DNA from: Streptococcus vicugnae | Lineage (GTDB): Bacteria > Bacillota > Bacilli > Lactobacillales > Streptococcaceae | Reading direction: 5' to 3' | Assembly (NCBI RefSeq): GCF_016461705.1 | Contig: NZ_JAEMHW010000002.1 | Location: 372,001-436,000, forward strand | DNA: 64,000 nucleotides | Shown here: in pieces, positions 1-8,422 of the stretch | How positions within the stretch are numbered: position 1 is the stretch's first letter | Layout: each line of letters opens with the position of its first letter | Position numbers and translations under genes: made by a program | The notes under the pieces: model-generated | Database searches by the model: none | Told to the model about the DNA's origin: nothing | The model's input: only the letters and a program-made list of their open reading frames with translations

Positions 1-495
1 CAAAGTCCCGGATTTTTCTTCTTTATCCCACTGATTACCATCCGATAAAACAAAAACATCACCGTTCTCATCAATCTTAAATATTTCATCATCAAAAGCA
101 TCATATCCTTTAACACTGTTAACTTTAATAAGATACTCTTTGTTAATCTTTAGATTAATATTTTTAATTTCATCACTTGTCGCCCATTTTTCAACAATAT
201 TATTACTATCCCTTTCTCGAATCTCAATACCTACATTATTGATATTTTCATCTGTTTTTTTATTTTTTAAGAAAATTGCAACTTCCTTTTCTTGTGATTT
301 TTCTTGTTGAACCACATTTTCTGATTGAGACAATCCCTTGCTACTATCTATTGCATATACAATAGGACATAACAGAACGGAAGAAATTAAAATAATCGAA
401 AGAAAACCCGATATAACTATTTGTTTGCTATCTAATATTTTTTTTAAAAAAAAACTTAAATAAGTAAATTTACAAACGCTCACTCTCTCTTTCAT
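1..495 (-). CDS. Partial Cna-B-like surface or pilus protein (C-terminus beyond window)
   Basis: The reading frame is open from the ATG at 493-495 to the left edge (165 residues visible). A strong ribosome site (GGAGGTTG) precedes the ATG. The N-terminus is basic and is followed by a hydrophobic stretch (about residues 26-48) ending in VYA, a plausible signal-peptidase site. Residues 70-155 look like a Cna-B/SpaA prealbumin-like beta domain, with a tail pattern of Tyr-Leu-Ile-Lys, Gly-Tyr-Asp and an acidic hairpin. Such domains occur in pilins and MSCRAMM adhesins. The gene diverges from three class C sortases, which fits a sortase substrate or pilus tip/shaft protein. The LPXTG end is outside the window, so anchoring cannot be confirmed. 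Confidence 0.7.
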   Translation of the reverse strand, partial: MKERVSVCKFTYLSFFLKKILDSKQIVISGFLSIILISSVLLCPIVYAIDSSKGLSQSENVVQQEKSQEKEVAIFLKNKKTDENINNVGIEIRERDSNNIVEKWATSDEIKNINLKINKEYLIKVNSVKGYDAFDDEIFKIDENGDVFVLSDGNQWDKEEKSGTL

Positions 496-536
496 TTTCA
501 ACCTCCTTATGGTATTATCCTTCAACTCCTAGCTAT

Positions 537-565
537 ATTGTAATACTTTTTTAAAAAAAAGAAAA
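537..565 (-). promoter_or_regulatory. Possible promoter of the surface-protein gene
   Basis: On the minus strand a -10 box TACAAT (537-542) is followed upstream, 17 nt away, by a weak -35 TTTTCT (560-565). It lies about 40 nt before the ATG at 495. The -35 match is poor, so this is tentative. Confidence 0.35.
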
Positions 566-704
566 CTAAAACCACAACTTTCTTTTATTATTTATTCATT
601 TTCATCAATCCACCAATTATTTTCTGAAAATTTCATAAGAGTTATGCTTTTTTATTTTTTTACCTACATTTTCTTTTTAAAAACACCCTATTTTATTATT
701 TTAT

Positions 705-733
705 TTGTTTTTCTATATCATTTTTTATAGAAT
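705..733 (+). promoter_or_regulatory. Promoter of the sortase operon
   Basis: A -35 TTGTTT (705-710), a 17 nt spacer and a -10 TAGAAT (728-733) lie just before the first sortase gene. The rest of the divergent spacer 496-770 is very AT-rich, and I see no other gene in it. Confidence 0.55.
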
Positions 734-770
734 GAGGTGTGAAGATAGGAGTTGACGAGGAGGTATAAAA

Positions 771-1607
771 GTGAAAAAGATTATAAGGGTTTTAACATCG
801 TTTATCATTATTCTTGGTATATTAATCATCTGTTATCCTGTTGTTAGCCAAATTTACTATAATATTATTAACAAACAAGAAATCATTGACTTCAATTCTG
901 GCTCTAAGGCTTTATCAGAATCAGAAATTTCTAATCGTATTGCCTTAGCAAGAGACTATAATAAATCTTTACGAAACATTACCATTACAGATCCATATAC
1001 TAGAGAAAAGATAGAAAAAGGACTAAAAGAATATGCTAGAATGCTAGAAATCAATGAAAAAATTGGAAGTATTTCTATTCCAGCTATTGGTGTTAATCTT
1101 CCGATTTTTGCAGGTACCTCTGAAAATGTTCTTCAAAAAGGTGTCGGTCATCTTGAAGGAACTAGTCTTCCAATCGGTGGTAAAAATACTCATGCTGTCT
1201 TAACTGCACATACAGGGCTTCCCAAAAATCGTTTATTTACAGATTTAAACAAAGTAAAAATAGGTAATAAGTTTTTTATTACTAATATTAAGGAAGTCAT
1301 AGCATATCAAGTTGATTCTATCACCGTAATTAAACCTACACAAATTGATAAATTAGCTATCATACCCGGGAAAGACTATGTAACTCTCTTAACTTGCACA
1401 CCTTACATGATTAATTCTCATCGCCTTCTCGTTAGAGGACACCGTGTTCCTTATCATCCAAAAGATAAGGAAGCGAATTTAAGAACAGCAATTTTTAATA
1501 TTCCAATACTATATTTTGCTATTAGTTTTATTATTCTTATCCTCTCATTTGTTCTTTTTAAAATGAAATTAAAAAGACTATCAGCAAAAGATAGGAGGAT
1601 GGCATGA
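771..1607 (+). CDS. Class C sortase, first of three
   Basis: This is a membrane-bound transpeptidase that in pilus loci joins pilin subunits through their LPXTG-like signals. The start is GTG with a strong GAGGAGG ribosome site. There is an N-terminal membrane segment (residues 5-24) and a second one near the C-terminus (about 243-262), the usual class C topology. The lid motif Asp-Pro-Tyr is at 74-76. The catalytic set is His147 (LTAHTG), Cys209 (TLLTC) and Arg218. It is translationally coupled to the next sortase by a 4 nt ATGA overlap. Its closest relative in the window is that neighbour, with which it shares long identical stretches around the active site, suggesting tandem duplication. 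Confidence 0.93.
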   Translation: MKKIIRVLTSFIIILGILIICYPVVSQIYYNIINKQEIIDFNSGSKALSESEISNRIALARDYNKSLRNITITDPYTREKIEKGLKEYARMLEINEKIGSISIPAIGVNLPIFAGTSENVLQKGVGHLEGTSLPIGGKNTHAVLTAHTGLPKNRLFTDLNKVKIGNKFFITNIKEVIAYQVDSITVIKPTQIDKLAIIPGKDYVTLLTCTPYMINSHRLLVRGHRVPYHPKDKEANLRTAIFNIPILYFAISFIILILSFVLFKMKLKRLSAKDRRMA

Positions 1608-2437
1608 AGCAACCAATTAAATTCGGAAAATTTCTTTATCGTGTTTTAATCACCATTGGCTTATTTACTATTTTTTTTCCTTTCGCAAGTCAAACCTACT
1701 ATCAATATATTTCTAAACAAGAGACAAATCAATTTGAAGAAGAGTGTAAAAAAGTAAATCCTTATGAAATACGACACCGTATTGAATTAGCTAAAGCTTA
1801 TAATCGAACTCTTTCACCTGCAAAATTAGGTGACCCATTTACAAATAAAGAAAAAGCTGGGATTGCTGAATATGCTCGAATGATTCAATTACAAGAAAAA
1901 ATTGGTTACATTACTATTCCTAAAATCAATCAAAAAATCCCTATTAGAGCAGGAACTAGTGAAAACGTTTTACAAAAAGGTGCTGGTCACCTTGAAGGAA
2001 CTAGTCTTCCAATCGGGGGTAAAGGTACACATACAGTTATTACGGCTCACCGTGGGCTTCCAACTGCACGTCTTTTTACAGATCTCAATAAATTAAAGAT
2101 CGGAGATTTTTTCTATATTACTAATATCAAAGAGACGTTAGCTTATAAGGTTGATCAAATATTAATAGTTGAACCTGATGATTTTACACCGATTCTAGTA
2201 GATGATTATCATGATTATGCAACACTATTAACTTGTACACCCTATATGATAAATTCACATCGATTATTAGTTCGTGGAGAACGTATCAATTTACCAAAAA
2301 GAAAAGTCGCTAAAGATAGTCAGATTAATTTCTTTAGTCAATATAAATGGTTTATCGTTATCATATCACTATTTCTTTTGGGAATTATTGTTTATTTGAT
2401 TTGTCGACTAATATGTAAAAAAGGAAGAAAGCTATGA
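1604..2437 (+). CDS. Class C sortase, second of three
   Basis: Class C sortase with membrane segments near residues 12-29 and about 248-270. The lid motif Asp-Pro-Phe is at 77-79. Catalytic residues are His149 (ITAHRG), Cys211 (TLLTC) and Arg220. It overlaps the previous and the following sortase by 4 nt each (ATGA), so the three genes form one translation-coupled operon. The aromatic lid residue normally blocks the active site until the substrate arrives. The substrate is not visible downstream, because the operon ends in a hairpin and an IS remnant. The divergent gene at the left edge is the obvious candidate. Confidence 0.93.
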   Translation: MKQPIKFGKFLYRVLITIGLFTIFFPFASQTYYQYISKQETNQFEEECKKVNPYEIRHRIELAKAYNRTLSPAKLGDPFTNKEKAGIAEYARMIQLQEKIGYITIPKINQKIPIRAGTSENVLQKGAGHLEGTSLPIGGKGTHTVITAHRGLPTARLFTDLNKLKIGDFFYITNIKETLAYKVDQILIVEPDDFTPILVDDYHDYATLLTCTPYMINSHRLLVRGERINLPKRKVAKDSQINFFSQYKWFIVIISLFLLGIIVYLICRLICKKGRKL

Positions 2438-3288
2438 AAAAGAAAAAAATATTTGGACTCAGTCTCTTACTAATTGGTCTAATAATCTTAAGTTATCCGT
2501 TCGTATTAATGGTTCACTATGATATCGCACAACTAGAAACTAATCAAGCGTTTATCACTTACCAAGAGAATAGTCAAGTAAATCTCAAAAGAATTTATAG
2601 TGCCATAAAAGAAACAACTATCTCTACTCCTATACGGGATGTTTTTACGGAAAAAAAAAAGAATGGACAAAATGGTCCATACTCTACTGTGCTTGATACA
2701 AATAAAGTATGGGGACAAATTGTCATTCCTTCTTTAGGACAACGTTTTGATTTATACCTTGATGCTGATTATAACAAATTGACTAAAGGTGTCGCCACTT
2801 TAGTAGGAACAGGTGCACCTTTGGGAATTAAAGGACAACGTCCTATTATTGCAGGTCATAGGATTACTTACAACAATATGTCTTTTAATTTTATTCCAGA
2901 ATTAAAAAAGGGGGATAAAATCTTTATCATTTTTTTAAACCAAACATTAATCTATTCGGTTTACAGTAAAGAGATAATTGATGAATATGATAGCAATAAA
3001 CTGAAACCAATCTCAGGTCAAGACACTATTACTCTAATGACCTGTACTAATGCTCCACAGTATAATCAACGCTATCTTGTTAATGCAAAAAGAGTAGAAA
3101 CAACCTACCAAGTACCACAAAAAACAATTAATAAAACATCTATTTTAAATGTCATCACAAGTAAGGATAATTCTACATTATTTAAAATCAAACGTTCTTC
3201 TCCATATCTTATACTTATCCTAAGTTTTTCCCTATTAGTTTATTTTGGAAAAAAGTTCTACCAGCTGGTGAAACAACTAAAAGAATAG
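2434..3288 (+). CDS. Class C-type sortase, third and divergent of three
   Basis: Sortase fold with N-terminal (residues 7-27) and C-terminal (about 257-276) membrane segments. The predicted catalytic residues are His142 (IAGHR), Cys204 (TLMTC) and Arg213. It is clearly diverged from the two upstream paralogues. The lid region reads Arg-Asp-Val-Phe and lacks the Asp-Pro-aromatic motif. The His neighbourhood is AGHR rather than TAHxG. This resembles the specialised third sortase of three-sortase pilus loci, which often handles a minor or base pilin. That role is inferred from family knowledge and not shown here. Stop TAG at 3286-3288. Confidence 0.88.
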   Translation: MKKKKIFGLSLLLIGLIILSYPFVLMVHYDIAQLETNQAFITYQENSQVNLKRIYSAIKETTISTPIRDVFTEKKKNGQNGPYSTVLDTNKVWGQIVIPSLGQRFDLYLDADYNKLTKGVATLVGTGAPLGIKGQRPIIAGHRITYNNMSFNFIPELKKGDKIFIIFLNQTLIYSVYSKEIIDEYDSNKLKPISGQDTITLMTCTNAPQYNQRYLVNAKRVETTYQVPQKTINKTSILNVITSKDNSTLFKIKRSSPYLILILSFSLLVYFGKKFYQLVKQLKE

Positions 3289-3314
3289 TTCTCTATGCTA
3301 CATACTATTCTTTT
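3279..3314 (+). terminator. Terminator-like hairpin after the sortases
   Basis: An 11 bp perfect stem (3279-3289 with 3304-3314) surrounds the sortase stop codon. The right arm ends in a T run. It separates the sortase operon from the IS remnant. Confidence 0.55.
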
Positions 3315-4472
3315 CCACTATCATATAGAGATCATAGCTACACTAGATTATCCCCCTCCTAAGTGCAATTATTGCAAGGGAAAGCAAATTAAATACGACT
3401 TCCAAAAGCCTTCTAAGATTCCATTTATTGTGATAAACGGACTGCCTAGTCTCATTCGTTTAAAAGAGAAAATTTCAATACAAAGACTACCGTAAAGTGA
3501 CCGTATCGAAACAAACATTGTCAAGAAAAACTGTCAAATCTCTGAGCTAGTGAAGCAGAAAACAGCTCAACTCTTACTTAATCGAGAACCTTTAACGCAC
3601 ATCGCTGAAAAACTTGCCATCTCTACCTCAACTGTGTATCGTAAGCTTAAACAATTTCAGTTCAAGGATAACTTTTCAACCTTATCTGAAGTACTGTCTT
3701 GGGATGAATTCTCTTATCAAAAAGGAAAACTAGCTTTTATTGCTCAAGACTATAACACGAAGAAAATCATTACGATCCTTGATAACAGACGACAAACAAC
3801 CATTCGCAATCACTTTTTCAAATACTCTAAAGAAGCTCAAAAGGAGTGAAAATCGTTACTATGGACATGTCTGGTAATTACATCCCTTTAATCATGTTGC
3901 TTCGCTCTCCAGTTTCTAGGCTCAGGCTGAAACAGTCTATTCCTAGACTGTTTCACTCCCAAACGCTAAAATTGTTCTTGACCGTTTTCACATTGTCCAA
4001 CACATGACAGAGCACTAAAACAGACACGTATTCAAATAATGAAACAATTTGAGCAATCTCTTGAATATCGTGTTCTAAAATATTACTGGAAACTCATTCA
4101 AAAGGATAGTCGAAAACTATCGCATATTGCTTTTTATTCAAGGACTTTCAGAGAAACGTTAACGCCTAAAGAGTGTTTAGACAAGATTTTTAAACACGTT
4201 CCGCAATTTAAAAAATACTACAACCTTTATCAATTACTTCTTTTCCACTTACAAGAAAAAAATATCGAACAATTTTTTGGATTAATTCAGGAAGCTTTAC
4301 CTCAACTTAATCATCCTTTTCTAATGTCAAACTTGAAGCAACCAACAAGCTCATCAAAAATATTAAACGAAACGCTTTTGGTTACAGGAACTTTGACAAC
4401 TTTAAAAAACGCATTTACCTCACTTTGAAAAGCAAAAAAGCGAGAACATCATTTGTTCTCGCTAGAGCTTAA
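3298..4472 (+). pseudogene. Decayed ISL3-family (IS1167-like) transposase
   Basis: Pieces of one ISL3 transposase appear in order but in different frames. The N-terminal zinc-finger part is at about 3298-3495. The helix-turn-helix and start of the DDE domain are at 3550-3849. A middle part is at 3850-4020, the C-terminal half at 4030-4330, and the tail runs in another frame to the TAA at 4470-4472. The second cysteine pair of the zinc finger reads Tyr instead of Cys. There is a roughly 55-70 bp foreign palindromic insert near 3890-3955 and an in-frame-type loss of about 20 codons near 4330. The element is dead. The family assignment rests on the YPPPKC and QLLLNRE-type blocks, and I am confident of it. 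Confidence 0.88.
3929..3954. repeat. Small palindrome inserted in the transposase remnant
   Basis: A perfect 11 bp inverted repeat (3929-3939 and 3944-3954) with a TTCC loop sits in DNA that does not align with the transposase reading frame. It interrupts the conserved segment between the SGNYIPL-like and KIVLDRFHIVQ-like blocks. It may be a small intergenic repeat that jumped into the dead element. Confidence 0.5.
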
Positions 4473-4477
4473 CTTTG

Positions 4478-4503
4478 CCACCCACTACAGTTGACAAAGA
4501 GCC
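4478..4503. mobile_element. Right terminal inverted repeat of the ISL3 element
   Basis: Read from the outside (minus strand) this begins GGCTCTTTGTCAACTGTAG, the type of end found in streptococcal ISL3 elements. It lies 5 nt after the transposase stop. A matching left end is not present near 3290, so the left side of the element was lost. Just inside, 4440-4462 forms a 9 bp hairpin that is part of the transposase tail. Confidence 0.65.
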
Positions 4504-4511
4504 ATTTATTT

Positions 4512-5734
4512 TTATTCATAAGCTTTGTAGGCTGAAATGTGTAAATCTGAACGATTTGAAAAGTGCTGAAGCTCCGATAAAAGACTTTCAAAGCGACTAT
4601 CTTCCATTAATGGATTTTGTCCATAAATAAGAAGAAAAATTGGTTCTGTTGGCTCACTCGTTAAGTTTCCTTCGTCATCAAATGTTTCTTCGTCACGTTC
4701 TTCCAAATCTTCTAAGATTTTTTCCATAAGAACTAGAATATCTGATATTTCATCAAAAGCACCCTCAAAACGATCAAATGCATTGTAAAATTTGATTTCA
4801 CGTTTTAAATCATCTTGAGCATCTGCAACATAAATCATCCCTTTATGGTCAAAAAGATAATGACGGAATTGCTTGATAGCAGCCTCACGACTAATTTCTG
4901 TAAGCTCCAGCTCTGACTCTTCCTCATCAAGAAGCGTAGCAAGAGGGGTATCAGACACATTCTTTGTCTCTTTAAACTCTTCTTCGACCTCAGCTACCGA
5001 TTCGGTAGCATCCGCAACTTCAGGCTGAACACTAGCAACCTCTTCTTCAACATCATTATAGGGCTCTTCCTCGTCAACCTCTGGCTCAACTGATTGCGGT
5101 TCAACTACAAGCTCATCTTCTTTATTCTCAAGGATAGGAGCATCTCGGATATCTTTGTCTTTATCAACTTCAAGACTCTGTTCTGATTTTCTAGGGGTCA
5201 AGGCATCAATTTTAGCCAATAATTCGGCTTTTTTCGTTTCTCTTTTTTGATATTCTACCGCTTGCAAAGGGTCAACTAAAATAGGGTATTCTGATTCTTC
5301 CTTGATTGATAAATTGGTAATTCGAATTGAAGAAAAACATCAATCAGCACGCCAAAAACACGCTGGCGCTTATCACCAAGAATCGCTTGAAAAACAGATT
5401 TTGACTCACAGATTTCTAAAACATTATCAATCCCACGAATCCAATTACCGACAATATCCAAAGAATGATTCATCAATCTGAAAGATGCTTCATCATACCA
5501 AAATGTTGATTTAATCAATTTTTCTTGCTTAGAAAGCGCTTCAACAGCCGCCAAAATTTCACCCAATTCTGATTGAACCACATACGGCGAAAAAGACGTC
5601 CCCAACAATGACGGAGTCTTTTCAACCAAAACAATCTCATCTCTGAAAAGTGTCAAGTAATGAATACTAACAAGTAACTTCTGAATCAACAATCGATGAT
5701 TATTTGAATTAGTATTTTCCATCACTTCCACCAC
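4512..5734 (-). pseudogene. Acidic protein of unknown function, apparently frameshifted
   Basis: Two open frames follow each other: 5276-5734 (152 codons) and 4512-5267 (251 codons). The second has only a TTG as possible start and no ribosome site. Its frame stays open upstream, past the stop of the first, to a run of five A (plus strand 5333-5337). One extra base there would join both into a protein of about 408 residues. The N-terminal part is helical and hydrophobic-patterned. The middle is very rich in Glu, Asp and Val (about residues 190-280 of the joined product), and the C-terminal part is a compact acidic domain. I do not recognise the family. The alternative is a sequencing error, or two separate genes. 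Confidence 0.6.
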
Positions 5735-6134
5735 TACCTTTATCTATCAATATTACAATTTTATTACAATCTGTTACTACTAATAAAACATATGCTTGGA
5801 AAAAGAGAAGGAAGTTAGCAAAGAAAGACAAAAAACGAACGATGATAAGTAAGAGATGATTCTACTAATTAAAATCACAAGAAAAGTAATTCCCATATAA
5901 TATATACAAAATACACTTAGAAAAGAGCTTAGCAAGTGTAAAAGTAATATAATTGGAAGTTAAGTTCTATCGTTACTTTCTAGAAATTAGATGATTAAAA
6001 ATATTAAAATCAAAAGAAAAGGACTCCTTGTCGAAGTCCAGTCTAAAAAGTTGACTGCTTTGTTAATCCGTTTCAATTACACACCTTTGATTATAAAGTG
6101 CGCCAAGTTGAAAAAAATAAAGCTATTTGGCAAC
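5735..6134. other. 400 bp spacer between the capsule operon and the acidic gene
   Basis: No convincing gene is present. It holds a 7 bp inverted repeat (5912-5918 / 5934-5940), AT-rich promoter-like DNA, and a GGACT/AGTCC hairpin (6021-6039). The hairpin is followed on the minus strand by a T-rich run and is listed separately. The stretch 6040-6134 has scattered stops in all frames. Confidence 0.6.
6021..6039 (-). terminator. Probable terminator of the capsule operon
   Basis: On the minus strand a short stem (GGACT ... AGTCC) is followed by TTTTCTTTT about 95 nt past the last capsule gene. The stem is short, so confidence is moderate. Confidence 0.45.
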
Positions 6135-7187
6135 CTATTTCTTTAAGGCTGAAGATAAATAATGACCTTCTCTGATTCTTTTACCTACTACTTTAGTATT
6201 ATCAATAAGTTTTTCGTATTCTTTACTACTCATCGCATCAATCTTATCAGATAAATCATAAAGACTTTCTACAACAATACCACATTCATTTTTTAGTACA
6301 AAATCAGCCATTGCTGATTGTTTCCATACAACTAATGGAAACTCCGAAGCTAAATATAGTGAAGCCTTATGTGAATTGTTGTACTTGAGATACTGACCAA
6401 AAACACCGCTACAAGTAGTAGATTCAGGACCATCCCAAACCAAACCAAATGCTCCTTCTAACTTAGAAGGAAGCTCATCTGGCAAAAATGAACCTTTATA
6501 TGAAATATTTTGACTTCCAGCTTTTTCATCATAACCTACTCCATATAGATTAAAATCAATATTTTCAGGTAAATTATACAAATAGCCTGATTTTGATTTA
6601 ATAAGATTTCCAGCTACAATAAATGTTTTAGAAAAATTTTTCTTCGTTTTATCTAAATGGAAATTTGGAATTAAATAATCAAAAATTTCTAAAGTAACTA
6701 AATTATCAGGTGAAAAACCTCTTTCAACCAAGGTTTGTTGCATCTTCGTATTATGCACAATAACTTTATCAGCTTTATTCAAACTAAATTTTTCTTGAAT
6801 ATTTAATCTAATTCTCTGTTTTAATGTAATTTTTGAATCTGAAGAAAGGATTCGGAGACTTTCTAAATCATGAATCAAGAATTTCACTGTTACATTTTTC
6901 TTATTCAATGCGGTTAATAATTGAGGAAGAAAAATTGTATGATAGATTAATGGAAATTGAATAACAATTTCATCATTAGGCTTTAAAATCGAGAATGTCG
7001 ATTTAAGAGTGTCATATTTCTTTTTATGAGATTTCAAGGTCGATAATTTATCCAAATCGCTAATGCTCACCTTTAGGGGACTATAACCCTCATTAGTTAG
7101 AATTTCATTTGCGTCATCTCTTGCCTTATTACCAGCATTTTTTTTATTATATGTATAAAGAATTTCTTCACTTAGATAATATTTCAT
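6135..7187 (-). CDS. Galactofuranosyltransferase-like glycosyltransferase, last capsule gene
   Basis: A 350-residue soluble protein without membrane segments, starting at an ATG behind AAAGG. It resembles the WbbI-type beta-1,6-galactofuranosyltransferase family. The N-terminus (MKYYLSEEILYTYNKKNAGNKARDDAN) and the central LIHDLESLR stretch are typical of that group. The C-terminal half has a nucleotide-sugar-like region (about residues 205-320, including a VWDGPE block). It would add galactofuranose from the UDP-Galf made by the mutase encoded in the same operon. The linkage and the acceptor are not deducible. It is the most distal gene of the operon and is followed by a weak hairpin. Confidence 0.75.
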   Translation of the reverse strand: MKYYLSEEILYTYNKKNAGNKARDDANEILTNEGYSPLKVSISDLDKLSTLKSHKKKYDTLKSTFSILKPNDEIVIQFPLIYHTIFLPQLLTALNKKNVTVKFLIHDLESLRILSSDSKITLKQRIRLNIQEKFSLNKADKVIVHNTKMQQTLVERGFSPDNLVTLEIFDYLIPNFHLDKTKKNFSKTFIVAGNLIKSKSGYLYNLPENIDFNLYGVGYDEKAGSQNISYKGSFLPDELPSKLEGAFGLVWDGPESTTCSGVFGQYLKYNNSHKASLYLASEFPLVVWKQSAMADFVLKNECGIVVESLYDLSDKIDAMSSKEYEKLIDNTKVVGKRIREGHYLSSALKK

Positions 7188-7216
7188 CTAAAACCTTTCT
7201 TTTTAAACTTAATTTA

Positions 7217-8392
7217 TTAATACCTACTTGATATAGCATGCTTAATGTCATCATTCGTTTGTGAAAATAATACTCCGATAAAAATTAAAAATGGATTATA
7301 GAAAATATCGAAAAACTGTGGATCCCAAATTGAATGAAGTATTAAAATCATAAAGCAAACTGAATATGTAATGGTTCTATATGGATTCTTATATCCCAAT
7401 ATAATATAAGAAATAATTAAGAAAAGAAGAATTACAACTCCATAGGTGAGTAAAATCCTCAAAAACGAAGAATCAATAAAATTATAACTTTCGTCATACT
7501 TAAGAACAGTACCACTAACTTTCGTTCCTATTACTTCAACTTCTTGTCCAAACAACTTGATTCCATAATTATTAATCGCTTCATATCCTAATCTCAGACG
7601 ATTATTTAAAATACTATCTAATAATTTAAATAAATTTGATTTTGTTCCATAAAGAATCGATAACGCAATCGGAACTATTGCACTTATTAATAGTAACCAC
7701 CTATCAGTAAAATTCGTAAGCCAGTTTTTAAATTCAGGTTTAATTTTAAATAATTTTAAAAATAAAACTAAAATAATTGCTAAAGTTCCTAAATAAAATG
7801 CAGAATCAGTATTAGTTTTCACATACAAATAAAAACTAATTGCAAACAAGAACAATAGTTCTCTAAATCTTATTTTATTGCCTCTTACATATAAATATGC
7901 TAACTCCAAATGAAAGAATAAATTGGGAGCATAGGTAATGTAATTATATCCGAGAGCATTACGATAACTACCGCCTGAGATAGCATAGTAATTTGGAAGT
8001 ACTCCTGACCAGTATCCAATAAATACTAAAACTAATAAGAAACTCAAAACTCCACAGAAATATTTAATCACATTTCTGATATCAACATTTTTTGTTGATA
8101 AAATTAGTAAAAAGAAGTAACTTAAATACTTTAAATTATTCGAAGAAATGGCACTCACTATTATTAATACTGTTAGCAAACTTGACTTCACTAAACTATT
8201 AAAGGAGAAACTTCTATCAATAACAACTTTTGCTAATAATAGTATGACACAAAGGTAATAATAATAATTCACAAAAGTCTGAAATAACGGAAACACCGTT
8301 GGAATAGTTGAAACACTCAAAATCTTACCAATTAAATAAAAACTATAACTAAGTATATAAAGAAATTCAGGAACTCTTATCTTTAATTTCAT
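7217..8392 (-). CDS. wzy: Capsule repeat-unit polymerase, Wzy type
   Basis: An integral membrane protein of about 390 residues with around ten or more hydrophobic segments and one larger outer loop in the C-terminal half (roughly residues 255-310), the normal shape of O-antigen/capsule polymerases. Wzy proteins share little sequence, so the call rests on topology, on being the only polytopic protein left in the operon besides the flippase, and on position. A TTG at 8401 is a possible start, but it lies only 3 nt after AAGGAG. The ATG at 8392 is 12 nt away and gives a more usual N-terminus. Confidence 0.8.
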   Translation of the reverse strand: MKLKIRVPEFLYILSYSFYLIGKILSVSTIPTVFPLFQTFVNYYYYLCVILLLAKVVIDRSFSFNSLVKSSLLTVLIIVSAISSNNLKYLSYFFLLILSTKNVDIRNVIKYFCGVLSFLLVLVFIGYWSGVLPNYYAISGGSYRNALGYNYITYAPNLFFHLELAYLYVRGNKIRFRELLFLFAISFYLYVKTNTDSAFYLGTLAIILVLFLKLFKIKPEFKNWLTNFTDRWLLLISAIVPIALSILYGTKSNLFKLLDSILNNRLRLGYEAINNYGIKLFGQEVEVIGTKVSGTVLKYDESYNFIDSSFLRILLTYGVVILLFLIISYIILGYKNPYRTITYSVCFMILILHSIWDPQFFDIFYNPFLIFIGVLFSQTNDDIKHAISSRY

Positions 8393-8422
8393 AAAATTCA
8401 ATTACTCCTTATTAAATTCTTT

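Noticed and set aside
4440-4462. Hairpin at the end of the ISL3 remnant as an independent terminator
   Set aside because: It is part of the transposase C-terminal codons, and no intact upstream transcript needs it.
5276-5734. Reading the two halves of the acidic protein as two independent genes
   Set aside because: The second half has only a TTG start without a ribosome site, and its frame continues upstream of the first stop; a frameshift explains this better, although I cannot exclude two genes.
6040-6134. Possible remnant gene after the capsule operon
   Set aside because: Short fragments are open, but stops occur in every frame and no family could be recognised.
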